Shown piece after piece: positions 33,849-43,423 of a stretch of 64,000 nucleotides of DNA. Under the pieces are notes generated by a model that was not told the origin of the DNA, did not search any database, and saw only the letters and a list, made by a program, of their open reading frames with translations. The stretch is from Chondromyces crocatus (lineage in GTDB: Bacteria > Myxococcota_A > Polyangia > Polyangiales > Polyangiaceae): positions 868,001 through 932,000 of the forward strand of contig NZ_CP012159.1 of the NCBI RefSeq assembly GCF_001189295.1. Direction: 5' to 3'. The translations under genes were made by a program, and so were the position numbers. Each line of letters begins with the position of its first letter. Positions within the stretch are counted from its first letter, which is position 1.

Positions 33849-36131
33849 ATGTCGAACACGCTCGGACGTGGCGGCGCGCCCGAGCGTCCTCAGGGACCAC
33901 GACAGCCCGCCCTCTTCACCCAGCGCGTCGTCGCCGGCGATGGCCCGATCACCCTGGAGGGAGAGGTCGTTCGCGTCACCTTCGAGAACGAGGAAACGGG
34001 CTTTCGGGTCATCCGTGTCGGCGTCGACCCGGGCCAGCCGCCGGAGGTGTGGGTCGGCGTCATGCCGCCGGCGCCTCCGGGGACGCGCGTGCGCGCCACG
34101 GGCAAGTACGAGCGCGACTCGAAGCACGGCGAGCAGCTCCGCGTCGAGACCCTGCTCCCCATCGCCCCGAGCACCCTGCAGGGCCTCGAGCGCTACCTCG
34201 GCTCGGGCATGGTGCCCGGCATCGGTCCGGCCTTCGCCCAGCGCATCGTCGCCACCTTCGGCACCGAGACGCTCGAGGTCCTCGACCGCTCGCCCGAGCG
34301 GCTCTCGGAGGTGCCAGGCATCGGCGTCAAGCGCATCCAGGCGGTGGCCAAGGCGTGGGCCGAGCACCGCGCCATCGGCGCGATCATGATCTTCCTCCAG
34401 TCACACGGGGCGTCGCCGTCGCTCGCGTCCCGCATCTACAAACGCTTCGGACCCAAGGCGATCGAGGTGGTGTCCCGCGCGCCGTACCGGCTCGCCCTCG
34501 ACGTGTGGGGTGTGGGCTTCAAGACGGCGGACAAACTGGCCCGCTCGATCGGGTTCCGCGAAGACTCCCCCGAGCGCGTGCAAGCCGGCGTGCTCCAGAC
34601 GCTGAACGATCTGTCCACGCGCGGGCACGTCTACGCGGAGCGAGCCGAGCTGGCCGCGCTCGCCGCCGGGATGCTGGAGCGGCAGCCCTCGGAGGCCGAG
34701 ACGGCGATCGACGCGCTCGCGCAGAGCCGACACGTGCGGATCGAGCAGCTCCACACGGGCGAGGCCGCGGTCTACCCGCGCGAGCTCCACGAGGCGGAGG
34801 TGCGGCTCGCGCACCGCCTGCACGCGCTCCTGCGCACGGAGGTGAGCGGGGGCGATCGGCTGGCCGCCGCCGCGAGCGATGCCATCGCCGCGTTCGAGGC
34901 GCAGGCCAAGGTGCAGCTCGCGGAGGCCCAGCGCGAGGCGATCGCGCTGGCAGCACGGAGCAAGGTGATGGTGATCACGGGAGGGCCTGGCGTCGGCAAG
35001 ACGACCATCGTGCGGGCCGTGCTCTCCTGCCTCGACCGAGCCGGTGTGCGCACACGGCTCGCGGCCCCGACCGGGCGCGCCGCCAAGCGGATGAGCGAGT
35101 CGACGGGCAAGGAGGCGGTGACGCTCCACCGCCTGCTGGAGTTCGATCCGAAGCAGCGAAAGTTCAACCGCAACAAGGAGCGGCCGATCGACGCCGGTGC
35201 GCTCGTCGTCGACGAGGCGTCGATGCTCGATCTGACGCTCGCCGACGCCTTGCTGCAGGCCACCCCGAAAGGGTCACGGCTGATCCTGGTGGGCGACGTG
35301 GATCAGCTCCCCTCGGTCGGCGCCGGGGCGGTCCTCCGGGACGTGATCCGCTCGGGCGAGGTGCCGACGGCGCGGCTGACGCAGATCTTCCGTCAGGCCG
35401 AGGGCAGCATGATCGTGCAGAACGCGCATCGCATCCACGACGGCGAGAGGCCCGAGAGCGCGGAGGGCGCCGGGGGCGAGTTCTACGTCATCGAGCGCCG
35501 GGACGCGCCCGCGGCCGCCGAGACCATCCTCGACCTGGTGACCCGGCGCATCCCCCGAAGCTTCGGACTGGATCCACGCCGCGACGTGCAGATCCTCACG
35601 CCGATGCACAAGGGCGAGGCGGGGGCGATGGCGCTGAACGTGGCGCTCCAGGCCGCGCTGAACCCGACGGGGCCAACGGTGACGCGAGGGCAGAAGACGC
35701 TGCGGCTCGGTGACAAGGTGATGCAGCTCCGCAACGACTACGACCGCGAGGTGTACAACGGCGACGTGGGGTTCATCGTCGATGTGGACGCCGAGGAGCG
35801 GACGCTCCGGGTGCGCTTCGACGAGCGGGAGGTCGACTACGAGGAGGGGGATCTCGACGAGCTGACCCTCGCGTACGCGACGAGCATCCACAAGAGCCAG
35901 GGCAGCGAGTACCCGGCGGTGATCGTGCCGGTGCTGACGCAGCACTTCGTGATGCTGTCGAGGAACCTGATCTACACGGCGGTGACCCGAGGCAAGCGGC
36001 TGGTGGTGCTGGTGGCCGACCCGCGCGCCGTGTCGCTCGCCCTCGGGGAGACGAGGCGCGAGGAGCGGCGCACCCACCTCGCCGAGCGGCTGCGTGGCGC
36101 CGCTGAAACGCCGGACGAAGTGGGGGGATGA
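33849..36131 (+). CDS. recD2: RecD2-type 5'-3' DNA helicase
   Basis: A 760-residue SF1B helicase of the RecD2 group, which acts in DNA repair without RecBC. The N-terminal OB-like region has ITLEGEVVRVTFENEETGFRVIRV (about 33-56). Helix-hairpin-helix motifs follow (GSGMVPGIGPAFAQRI, EVPGIGVKRI). Helicase motifs: Walker A TGGPGVGKTT, motif II VDEASMLD, motif III GDVDQLPSVGAGAVLRD, and C-terminal ATSIHKSQGSEYP and YTAVTRGKRLVVLV. The ATG at 33849 gives the usual family length; the frame is open far upstream without coding character. It is probably terminated by a GGCGC/GCGCC hairpin at 36147. Confidence 0.94.
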   Translation: MSNTLGRGGAPERPQGPRQPALFTQRVVAGDGPITLEGEVVRVTFENEETGFRVIRVGVDPGQPPEVWVGVMPPAPPGTRVRATGKYERDSKHGEQLRVETLLPIAPSTLQGLERYLGSGMVPGIGPAFAQRIVATFGTETLEVLDRSPERLSEVPGIGVKRIQAVAKAWAEHRAIGAIMIFLQSHGASPSLASRIYKRFGPKAIEVVSRAPYRLALDVWGVGFKTADKLARSIGFREDSPERVQAGVLQTLNDLSTRGHVYAERAELAALAAGMLERQPSEAETAIDALAQSRHVRIEQLHTGEAAVYPRELHEAEVRLAHRLHALLRTEVSGGDRLAAAASDAIAAFEAQAKVQLAEAQREAIALAARSKVMVITGGPGVGKTTIVRAVLSCLDRAGVRTRLAAPTGRAAKRMSESTGKEAVTLHRLLEFDPKQRKFNRNKERPIDAGALVVDEASMLDLTLADALLQATPKGSRLILVGDVDQLPSVGAGAVLRDVIRSGEVPTARLTQIFRQAEGSMIVQNAHRIHDGERPESAEGAGGEFYVIERRDAPAAAETILDLVTRRIPRSFGLDPRRDVQILTPMHKGEAGAMALNVALQAALNPTGPTVTRGQKTLRLGDKVMQLRNDYDREVYNGDVGFIVDVDAEERTLRVRFDEREVDYEEGDLDELTLAYATSIHKSQGSEYPAVIVPVLTQHFVMLSRNLIYTAVTRGKRLVVLVADPRAVSLALGETRREERRTHLAERLRGAAETPDEVGG

Positions 36132-36484
36132 TCCGCGCGGAGCGGAGGCGCTTCGCGCCAGGCCGAGGTCGAGATGCCAGCCGGACCAGGCTGTACTAGA
36201 CTCTGGCGTGGGGGGATCGACGGCGGACCAGGGCGCACGCGTGGGCAGCCCAGGGGACGTCGCGACCAGCCCGCCACCACGTCGAACAGAGCCCGCGAGA
36301 AGATCGCAAAAAGGTCGAGATGACGACGAAAGCTCCCCCGTTGCCCGGCTGGTCCCTCCCTGCTAGCGTTCGCGCCCCTTCCACCCCGCGGATCGTCCGA
36401 GCCACCCGGGCTCAGGCTCTCAAGCGGGGTTGGGCTATCCCCACGGTGCGGCGCGCCTGGGCGGGAAACACCGGAGCAGCGACC
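36132..36484. other. 353-bp gap with a terminator-like hairpin
   Basis: GGCGC-TTC-GCGCC at 36147-36159 is likely the recD2 terminator. The rest should carry the promoter of the TPR gene. The frame open from 36320 is an unsupported extension of that gene. No other structure was noted. Confidence 0.5.
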
Positions 36485-37612
36485 ATGGCAACGGGCAACG
36501 ATCAGCAACAGCAAGCGGCAGGCCTTCAGATCTCGGGCGGTGCGGCCATCGTGGCGCCGGTCAGCGCGTTCCCGAGCGGTGTGCCCAACAACGCCATGGT
36601 GGTCATTCCCCTGAACAAGCCCACCGACGAGCTGAAGGAGATGCTCGAGAAGGGGCCCACGGCGCTCGCGGTCGACGACATGTGGAAGCTGCTCGGCTTC
36701 AACGGTCCGGCGGTGCAGGTGCAGGACGAACAGGGGCGCCCGATCGCCATCGGCCTGGAGGACCTCCTCGCCGGCCTGGAGAAGCACTGGGTCGAGAGCC
36801 AGGACGACCTGAACCGCGGCCGTATCTACGCGCAGGAGCTGCTCAAGTACAACCGCCTCGCGCGGGCCGAGCAGGTGCTCACCAAGATCGTCGCCAAGGG
36901 CGGCAACGGTGAGGACTGGCTGGCCCTCGGCATCGCCCAGCTCTCGCAGGAGAAGCTCGACAAGGCCGAAGGGACGCTCAAGGGGGCGCAGAACCTGCTC
37001 AAGACCAACCCCTACCCGTCGCTCCACCTCGCCAAGCTCTTCCAGCAGAAGAAGGAGACGGACAAGGAGCGCGAGTTCGTCGACAAGGCCATCCAGATCG
37101 ACCACGGGTGCATCGACGCCTGGGCGTACCTCTTCCAGCACATCGCTCAGCAGAGCAACGAGGAGGAGGCCGCGAAGGAGCTCGAGAAGCTCGCGCCCGA
37201 GAAGAATCCGGCGCCGTTCATCGCGATCCAGGGCTTCTACGCCTCCAAGGAAGAGACGCGGGACAAGGCCATCGAGTACGCGAAGAAGGCCGTCGACAAG
37301 AACCCGGACGAGCCGCTCGCGCTGCTCTGCCTCTCCGCGCTCTACGGTCAGAAGGGCGATCTGGAGGCCGTGATGCGCCTGCTCCAGCCGCACGAGTCGA
37401 AGATGAGCCGCGACGTCCGGCTGGCGAACAACTACTTCGAGGCGCTCTTCCAGTCGCGCCAGATCGAGCGCGTCACCAAGCTCCTGAACGCGCTGGCCGG
37501 CTCGCCGACCAAGGAAGTGAAGCAGTTCGCCATCGAGCGCTCCAAGCTCGTCGCGCAGTTCCTGCAGCAGCAGCAGCAGCAGCTCGCCGCGGCGCAGCAG
37601 CGCAAGAACTGA
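36485..37612 (+). CDS. TPR-repeat protein
   Basis: A 375-residue soluble protein. The first 110 residues are mixed and acidic (VAPVSAFPSGVPNNAMVVIPLNKP..., ALAVDDMWKLLGF). From about 100 onward, TPR-like helix pairs run to the C-terminus, for example LKYNRLARAEQVLTKIVAKGGNGEDWLALGIAQLSQEKLDKAEGTL and DKAIEYAKKAVDKNPDEPLALLCLSALYGQKGD. It ends in a Gln-rich segment with seven consecutive Q. Likely a scaffold; partner unknown. It is followed by a GC hairpin and the kinase gene. Confidence 0.85.
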   Translation: MATGNDQQQQAAGLQISGGAAIVAPVSAFPSGVPNNAMVVIPLNKPTDELKEMLEKGPTALAVDDMWKLLGFNGPAVQVQDEQGRPIAIGLEDLLAGLEKHWVESQDDLNRGRIYAQELLKYNRLARAEQVLTKIVAKGGNGEDWLALGIAQLSQEKLDKAEGTLKGAQNLLKTNPYPSLHLAKLFQQKKETDKEREFVDKAIQIDHGCIDAWAYLFQHIAQQSNEEEAAKELEKLAPEKNPAPFIAIQGFYASKEETRDKAIEYAKKAVDKNPDEPLALLCLSALYGQKGDLEAVMRLLQPHESKMSRDVRLANNYFEALFQSRQIERVTKLLNALAGSPTKEVKQFAIERSKLVAQFLQQQQQQLAAAQQRKN

Positions 37613-37628
37613 GTGAACTGAGTGTCCG

Positions 37629-37654
37629 AGGGCGTCCCCCGCGCGGGGCGCCCT
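37629..37654 (+). terminator. Hairpin between the TPR and kinase genes
   Basis: AGGGCGTCCCC pairs with GGGGCGCCCT (one bulge) around CGCGC. It lies 16 bp after the TPR stop. It overlaps the earliest possible kinase start (GTG 37622), which argues for the later start. Confidence 0.45.
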
Positions 37655-37675
37655 CTGCTTCGGGGGGCGCGCCAC

Positions 37676-39004
37676 GTGAGAATAGGCGACCTCATCTCCG
37701 GCAAATACAGGCTGCTCCGGCCTCTCGGTGCTGGTGGCATGGGGACGGTGTGGGCGGCGCGCAACGAGCTCACGCACCGCGATTTCGCCATCAAGGTCCT
37801 CTTGCCCGAGCTGGCGCAGAACCGGGAGGCGCTGCAGCGCTTCTTCCAGGAAGCGCGGGTCTGCGGGCAGATCCGGCACCCGGCGGTGGTCGACGTGTTC
37901 GACGTGGGGCAGGCCGAGGATGGCGCGCCTTACATCGTGATGGAGCTGCTCGAAGGCGAGGGGCTGGATACGCGCCTCAAGTCGGCGGGGGCGCTCCCGC
38001 CTCACGAGGCCGCGGCGTGGATCGCCTTCGTGGCGCGCGGCCTGGAAGAGGCGCATGTCCGCGGCGTGGTCCACCGCGATCTGAAGCCCGCGAACGTGTT
38101 CCTCGCCGAGCAGCCCACGGGCGAGATCGTACCGAAGATCCTGGACTTCGGCGTCTCCAAGGCGAACGGCGTGCGAGGCGTGGACCACATCCGGACGCTG
38201 ACGGGCGCGGTGCTGGGATCGCCGGCCTACATGAGCCCCGAGCAGGCCAGCGGGGAAGAGGAGATCGATGGCCGGAGCGATCTCTGGTCCCTCGGCGTGA
38301 TGCTCTACGAGGCGCTCACCGCGCGGCATCCCTTCGAGGCACCGAACTACAACGCGCTGATGGTGGCGATCCTGAGCAAGCCCCACGAGCCGGTGCGCTC
38401 GCTCGCGCCGGCGGTGTCACCTGAGCTCGCGGCCGTGGTGGATCGCGCCCTGATCAAGGACCGTGATCAACGGATCGGGCAGGCGCGGGAGCTTGCGGAG
38501 CGGCTGGAGGCTGCGCTCGCGGCGATGCCGTCGAGCTTGCGTCAAGGTCCGGGAGGGTCGGGCCGCGGTGCGAGCGGGGCGCCTGTGTCGACACCAGCAT
38601 CAGGGCGGCTCTTCGGCCGCGGGAGCGGTGGGCTCGCGGGCGAGGTGAGACGATGGCCCTCTCGTGCTCGTGGGCTCGCGCCGCTCGCGGCTGCGCTCGG
38701 AGCGCTGCTCCTCGCGGTGGGCGCCGTGCTCATGGCCACACAGCTGCGGCCAATCGCGCCCGTGGTCGCGCAAGCCACGGGCTCGCTTGCAGGACGGCTC
38801 GCGCCGATCAACGAGCGCCTGAGCGCATTGAAGACCGAGCTGAGGAGCCAGGAGAAGGTCCACGGTGAGGGGTCTGCGCGCGGTGAGACCGAGGAGCAAC
38901 ATCGGACGGAGCGAGCCGTCGAGACGACGAAGACACGAGTTTCCAAACCAACGCCAGCGCCGCGTCGCGTCCTGCGTGGCGGCGTGGAGAATCCGGGGTT
39001 CTGA
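37676..39004 (+). CDS. Membrane-anchored Hanks-type Ser/Thr protein kinase
   Basis: A 442-residue kinase from GTG 37676 (GGGGGGCGCGCCAC upstream). Kinase domain at about 8-270: LGAGGMGTVW (17-26), K40 in FAIKVL, VHRDLKPANV with D135, DFGVSK at 157-162 and SPEQ. A Gly/Ser linker precedes one transmembrane helix at about 340-364. The short periplasmic tail is charged and Arg-rich, with no sensor domain. An alternative GTG at 37622 would add 18 residues inside the hairpin. gloB starts 3 nt after its stop, so they are translationally linked. Confidence 0.92.
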   Translation: MRIGDLISGKYRLLRPLGAGGMGTVWAARNELTHRDFAIKVLLPELAQNREALQRFFQEARVCGQIRHPAVVDVFDVGQAEDGAPYIVMELLEGEGLDTRLKSAGALPPHEAAAWIAFVARGLEEAHVRGVVHRDLKPANVFLAEQPTGEIVPKILDFGVSKANGVRGVDHIRTLTGAVLGSPAYMSPEQASGEEEIDGRSDLWSLGVMLYEALTARHPFEAPNYNALMVAILSKPHEPVRSLAPAVSPELAAVVDRALIKDRDQRIGQARELAERLEAALAAMPSSLRQGPGGSGRGASGAPVSTPASGRLFGRGSGGLAGEVRRWPSRARGLAPLAAALGALLLAVGAVLMATQLRPIAPVVAQATGSLAGRLAPINERLSALKTELRSQEKVHGEGSARGETEEQHRTERAVETTKTRVSKPTPAPRRVLRGGVENPGF

Positions 39005-39007
39005 GCC

Positions 39008-39763
39008 ATGCGCGTCCTGCCCGTGCCGTGCCTGAGCGACAACTATGCGTACCTCGTGCACGCGGACGGCGCGCGCGAGGCCCTGGTCATCGATCCGTCA
39101 GAGGCCGCGCCCGTCATCGAAGCGCTCGACCGGGAAGGCCTGCACCTCGTCGCCATCGTCAACACCCACCATCACCATGACCATGTGGGGGGCAACGAGG
39201 CGCTGCGCGCAAAGTACGGAGAGCTGCCCGTCTATGCGCACGCCAGCGATGCAGGACGGGTGCCCGCGCAGACCGAGCGCGTGGAGGAGGGTGGATGGGT
39301 GCGTGCTGCTGGGCTCGAGCTGCGCCCGTTGCACGTGCCCGGTCACACCATGGGGGCGGTATCGTATCACGTCGAAGACGCGGTGTTCACGGGCGACACC
39401 CTGTTCATTGCGGGGTGTGGGCGCTTGTTCGAGGGCACGCCGGAGGACATGGTGACGTCGCTCGACAAGCTGGCGGCGCTTCCGCCGACGACGCGCGTGT
39501 ACTGCGGGCATGAGTACACGGTCGGCAATTTGCGGTTTGCCCAGTCGATGGAGCCCGAGAGCGAGGCCATCGGGCGCAAGCTGACCGAAGCGAAGGCAGC
39601 CCGTGAGCGTGGAGAACCCACGGTCGGCTCGACCCTGGCGGAGGAGCTGGGGACCAACCCGTTCCTGCGTTGCGACGTGCCTGCGATGCGCTCACGCTTT
39701 CCTGGCAAGAGCCGCACCGAGGTGTTCGCTGCCGTCCGGCAGGCGAAGGACTCGTTCCGGTAA
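39008..39763 (+). CDS. gloB: Hydroxyacylglutathione hydrolase (glyoxalase II)
   Basis: A 251-residue metallo-beta-lactamase-fold thioesterase that completes methylglyoxal detoxification by splitting S-lactoylglutathione. The metal motif NTHHHHDHVGGN is at 51-62, further ligands are in VPGHTMGAVSYH and FTGDTLFIAGCGRLFEG, and GHEYTVGNLRFA is the family-typical C-terminal segment. The C-terminal domain includes NPFLRCDVPAM, also typical of GloB. Cytosolic. It is in operon with the kinase. No glyoxalase I is seen in the window. Confidence 0.94.
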   Translation: MRVLPVPCLSDNYAYLVHADGAREALVIDPSEAAPVIEALDREGLHLVAIVNTHHHHDHVGGNEALRAKYGELPVYAHASDAGRVPAQTERVEEGGWVRAAGLELRPLHVPGHTMGAVSYHVEDAVFTGDTLFIAGCGRLFEGTPEDMVTSLDKLAALPPTTRVYCGHEYTVGNLRFAQSMEPESEAIGRKLTEAKAARERGEPTVGSTLAEELGTNPFLRCDVPAMRSRFPGKSRTEVFAAVRQAKDSFR

Positions 39764-39963
39764 GCGCGAGACGCGGCGCAGGGCGCGGCATCGACCCCGC
39801 ATGCCGACCTGTGCTCACCCGGCTCGTCCGGGATCCTCGGCGAGGCGCTCTGCAAAACATCCGTGGGGTGCGACCCTCGGGAGCGCAGGTGCCGATAGGT
39901 CCCGAGCCCGGGTACGCAGCACTAGGCCTCGCGCAGCCGGGCCGGATTCTGTACCAATGGGGC

Positions 39964-41706
39964 ATGCACCGCCACGCCCCCATCTTCGGCTTCAACGACG
40001 CCAGAGGGTCGATCGTTCACGAGGTGGTTCACCGGGTGCTGAGTTCCACCCGGGAGCCTTTGCTCACGCTGAACGACGCTGCGTACCACGAGGTCAAGCG
40101 GTTGGAGGGGGTGAAGGGGCCCGAGGGCGCGCGCGAGCTCGGGGAGTGGCAACGCGTCGCCCGCACGATCAGCCGTATGTCGGAGGGGGAGCGGCAGCGC
40201 TTGCTCCGTGATCATGCCGAGCGCATTGCGTGGGATGTCGCGGGGAACTTCGACGAGCGGGTCTACGATGTGTCGACCCGCCTGGTGCCGCCGCTGGTGA
40301 CCGCGCTGCTGGCACCGCGCAAGCTCGCGACCCTGGCGCGCGATCCGAAGGCGCTGGTCAGCCTGGACGCGCTGGCGGACAAGGTGGTGGTCGAGGGGCC
40401 GCTCGAGGAGCTGCGAGCGCTGATCCACCAGGGGACGGTCGTCTACGTGCCGACGCACCTCTCGAACATGGACTCGATCGTCTTCGGCTACGCGCTGGAG
40501 CGCGCGGGGTTGCCACCCGCAACCTACGGTGCAGGCAAGAACCTGTTCACGAACCCGATCCTTTCCTTCTTCATGCACAACCTCGGCGCGTACCGGGTCG
40601 ATCGGCGGATCCGGCACGGGTTGTACAAGGATGTCCTGAAGACCTACTCCTGCGTGCTGCTGGAGCGCGGCTACCACTCGCTCTTCTTTCCAGGTGGCAC
40701 GCGCTCGCGCTCGGGAGGCGTGGAGCGTCGGCTGAAGCTGGGGCTCGTGGGTAGCGCGTTCGAGGCGTACACGCGCACCTTGCTCGCCGGTGCAGAGCGC
40801 CGGATCTTCTTCGTGCCTGCGACGATCAACTACCTGATCACCCTGGAGGCGGAGACGCTGATCGCGGACTTCCTGTCCGAAGCTGGCAAGGGGCGGTTCA
40901 TCATCGAGGATGACGAGTCGACCCGGGTGGGTCGGGTGGCCGCGTTCATGCGCAAGCTGCTCGGGATGGATGGCGCGGTCGTCATCCGGTTCTCGAGCCC
41001 GCTGGATCCCTTTGGCAACCGCGTCGATCCACGAGGGCGCTCGTACGACCTGCGGGGACGTGAGGTCGACCCGGCGAGCTACGTGCGCGACCTGCGGGGC
41101 GACGTCGTGCTCGATCCTCCGCGGGATGCACAGTATGCGCGGGATCTGGGAGAGGAGATCTGCCGCGCGTACGCGAGGGACACGGTGGTGATGGCGACCC
41201 ACCTGGTCGCGACGGCGGTGATGCAGCGGCTGAAGCGGCAGACGCGAGGCGCGGACCTTTTCCAGGTGCTCCGCCTGCGCGAGACGGTGATCCCGCGCGA
41301 CGATCTCGCCGCGGAGGTCGTCGCGCTGCGCGATCGGTTGCGCGGGCTGGAGGCACAGGGGTGTGTGAGGCTCGGGCAGGACACGCGGCACGGCACGGGC
41401 GGGGAGCTGGTGGAGCGGGCGCTGCGTGCCTTCGCCGGCTACCATGCGGCGCCCGTGCTCAAATCTCAGCCCGACGGGATCGCCGTCTGTGACACCAACT
41501 TGCTGTTCTACTACCAGAACCGCCTCGCGGCGCACGGCGTGGCGTGGGACGTACTCGCGCCGCCTGGTGTCCCCGCGGGTCTCGGGGTGCGGCCGCCGCC
41601 TCCCCCGCTCCGCGTCACGGCTACTGGATCGACGTCGACCGAGAGTGTGTCGGCGAGCCAGGATGTCGCGGCCGCTCACGGGGCGGCTGCCGGGGGGATG
41701 ACATGA
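39964..41706 (+). CDS. PlsB-like glycerol-3-phosphate acyltransferase
   Basis: A 580-residue acyltransferase that likely puts the first acyl chain on glycerol-3-phosphate. Motif I is HLSNMDS (HxxxxD type), motif III is FFPGGTRSRSGG and motif IV is VPATINY, all in the order of the PlsB/PlsC superfamily. The C-terminus is Pro/Ala-rich. The ATG at 39964 is used; GTG 39889, with GGGAG upstream, would add 25 residues that look partly coding. The TGA stop overlaps the gpsA ATG (ATGA), so the acyltransferase and the enzyme supplying its substrate are translated together. Confidence 0.86.
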   Translation: MHRHAPIFGFNDARGSIVHEVVHRVLSSTREPLLTLNDAAYHEVKRLEGVKGPEGARELGEWQRVARTISRMSEGERQRLLRDHAERIAWDVAGNFDERVYDVSTRLVPPLVTALLAPRKLATLARDPKALVSLDALADKVVVEGPLEELRALIHQGTVVYVPTHLSNMDSIVFGYALERAGLPPATYGAGKNLFTNPILSFFMHNLGAYRVDRRIRHGLYKDVLKTYSCVLLERGYHSLFFPGGTRSRSGGVERRLKLGLVGSAFEAYTRTLLAGAERRIFFVPATINYLITLEAETLIADFLSEAGKGRFIIEDDESTRVGRVAAFMRKLLGMDGAVVIRFSSPLDPFGNRVDPRGRSYDLRGREVDPASYVRDLRGDVVLDPPRDAQYARDLGEEICRAYARDTVVMATHLVATAVMQRLKRQTRGADLFQVLRLRETVIPRDDLAAEVVALRDRLRGLEAQGCVRLGQDTRHGTGGELVERALRAFAGYHAAPVLKSQPDGIAVCDTNLLFYYQNRLAAHGVAWDVLAPPGVPAGLGVRPPPPPLRVTATGSTSTESVSASQDVAAAHGAAAGGMT

Positions 41707-42650
41707 GCCACGAGCCGCGGATCAAGGTGGGTGTCATCGGCGGTGGCACCTGGGGGGTGGCACTGGCGCGGGCCGCTCGGAGGGCGGGAGCGGAGGTGAT
41801 CCTGTTCTCGCGGCGCGAGCAGCCCGAACTGCGTGAGGGGAGCGGCGAGGGGCGGCCCGAGCTGACCCGGGAGTACGCTCGGGTTTCGCAGGCACGCCTG
41901 CTCATCGTGGCGGTCCCTTCGAGCTCGGCGCAGGTCGCGCTGCGCGCCCTCGGCGATCACCTCGACGGTGGTCACGCGGTGGTGCACGGGGTGCGTGGGC
42001 TGACGGGCGACGAGTTGCAGACGATGTCGGACCTGATCCGGGACGAGACTCCGGTGAGGCGGGTGGGGGCGCTCGGAGGACCGGTGCAGGCCGACGAGCT
42101 GCTGCGCGGTTTGCCGTCGGCGATGTTGTGCGGCTCTCCTTTCCCCGAGGTGCTCGCGACCGTGAACCGCGCCTTCCAGTCGAGCGGCTTGCGGGTGTAC
42201 GGCACGTCGGATCTGCGCGGGCTCGAGTGGGCTTCGGCGCTGGTCGGCTGTCTGGCCGTGGGCGTCGGCTTCGCTCAAGAGGCGGGCGCCGGACCGGGGC
42301 TGCAGGCCGCGTTGATTTCTCGAGGGGTCGAGGAGGCCGCGCGGATCGCCGCAGCGGCCGGCGCGGAAGAGCGCACGATGCTGGGCCTCGGCGGCTACGG
42401 GGATCTGCTCGCCTCGATCGGGCTGGAGGGGCGTCCAGAGGTCGTGCTGGGTCGCGCACTGGCGCGCGGGCGCTCCATCGAGGAAGCAGTCCTGGAGGCG
42501 CGCTTGCGGGTGGAGGCCATCCCGCTGATCCCCCGGGTGGTGCAGTTCGCGCGGTCGCGCGGGGTGCAAGCCGGGACCTTCGAGGCGCTCGAGCGCGTGC
42601 TGGAAGGCGATCGACCCGTCGCGCTCGTGGAGCGGTTGTTCGCTGCGTGA
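41703..42650 (+). CDS. gpsA: NAD(P)-dependent glycerol-3-phosphate dehydrogenase
   Basis: A 315-residue oxidoreductase that reduces dihydroxyacetone phosphate to sn-glycerol-3-phosphate for phospholipid synthesis. The Rossmann motif GVIGGGTWGVALARAA is at about 10-25. VAVPSSSAQVALRAL follows, then the family lysine region diverges: VRGL replaces the usual KGL, and GALGGPVQADELLRGLPSA replaces LSGPSFAxE. The C-terminal domain contains LGGYGDLLASI, matching the family GxxGxGDL. The changed KG and SGP motifs are unusual for GpsA and worth noting. The overlap with the acyltransferase supports the role. Confidence 0.85.
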   Translation: MSHEPRIKVGVIGGGTWGVALARAARRAGAEVILFSRREQPELREGSGEGRPELTREYARVSQARLLIVAVPSSSAQVALRALGDHLDGGHAVVHGVRGLTGDELQTMSDLIRDETPVRRVGALGGPVQADELLRGLPSAMLCGSPFPEVLATVNRAFQSSGLRVYGTSDLRGLEWASALVGCLAVGVGFAQEAGAGPGLQAALISRGVEEAARIAAAAGAEERTMLGLGGYGDLLASIGLEGRPEVVLGRALARGRSIEEAVLEARLRVEAIPLIPRVVQFARSRGVQAGTFEALERVLEGDRPVALVERLFAA

Positions 42651-42693
42651 GGCGGGGTCGTCGGCCACCCTCTGAAGGTTCACGGCGGCGCTT

Positions 42694-42712
42694 CCCCGGC
42701 GCAGCGCCGGGG
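42694..42712 (+). terminator. Terminator-like hairpin after gpsA
   Basis: CCCCGGCG-CAG-CGCCGGGG, a perfect 8-bp stem with a 3-nt loop, 44 bp past the gpsA stop and 22 bp before the HAD gene. Confidence 0.5.
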
Positions 42713-42733
42713 CCGATGCGCTAGAGAGGCGGC

Positions 42734-43393
42734 ATGACGACGCGTCGTGCCGAAGCCCTCCTCCTCGACATGGACGGGCTGCTCGTGGACTCGGAGCCCT
42801 TGTGGTTCACGATCGAACAGGCGTTCTGCCGTGCGCGGGGGTTCGAGTGGACCGAAGCGGACGCCGTGACCTGCCTCGGTCGCGGGCTGCGGGCAACGAT
42901 TGCCGAGATGGGGGAGCGGTTCGGGTTCCCGCTGGATCTCGATCGCGACACCGCGTGGGTCATGGATCGGTTCATCGAGCAGGTGGGTGAGCTGGTGCTC
43001 AAGCCGGGCGCGGAGGCGCTCCTCGATGCGGCGGAGGAGCAGCAGGTGGGGCTTTCGCTCGCATCTTCGTCCCATCGACGGCTCGTGGGCGCGGTGGTGG
43101 AGCGCTTCGGGCTGCGCGCGCGGCTCGGGTCGATCGTGACGGGGGAAGACGTGCAGCACCTCAAGCCTGCGCCCGACATTTTCTTGCGGGCGGCGGCGGA
43201 GCTGGGGGTACCGGCCGCGCGGTGCGCGGTCCTCGAAGACTCGCTGGCAGGAGCGACCGCGGGTCGAGCGGCGGGGGCGATCGTGATCGCTGTCCCGGAA
43301 GGCGCTGCTGCGGGGCGTGGGTTCGAGGACGTGGCGGACGTTTGCGTCGAGGATCTGTTCGCAGCGGGGCGCTGGCTCGGGCTCCTGCGCTGA
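42734..43393 (+). CDS. HAD-superfamily phosphatase
   Basis: A 219-residue haloacid-dehalogenase-type hydrolase resembling small sugar-phosphate phosphatases (beta-phosphoglucomutase / hexitol-phosphatase group). Motif I LLDMDGLLVDSEPLW with nucleophile Asp at about 11; a helical cap at about 20-95; motif II LASSS; motif III Lys in LKPAPDIFL; motif IV LEDSLAGATAGRAAG. It follows gpsA after an 83-bp gap with a hairpin. A glycerol-phosphate phosphatase role is possible from context but not shown. Confidence 0.9.
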   Translation: MTTRRAEALLLDMDGLLVDSEPLWFTIEQAFCRARGFEWTEADAVTCLGRGLRATIAEMGERFGFPLDLDRDTAWVMDRFIEQVGELVLKPGAEALLDAAEEQQVGLSLASSSHRRLVGAVVERFGLRARLGSIVTGEDVQHLKPAPDIFLRAAAELGVPAARCAVLEDSLAGATAGRAAGAIVIAVPEGAAAGRGFEDVADVCVEDLFAAGRWLGLLR

Positions 43394-43423
43394 AGCAGAG
43401 CAGCTCGAGGCGTGAGCTGATGG

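Noticed and set aside
35972-38386. 804-codon minus-strand frame opposite the TPR and kinase genes
   Set aside because: Leu/Arg/Glu-rich antisense frame; both plus-strand genes have clear domains.
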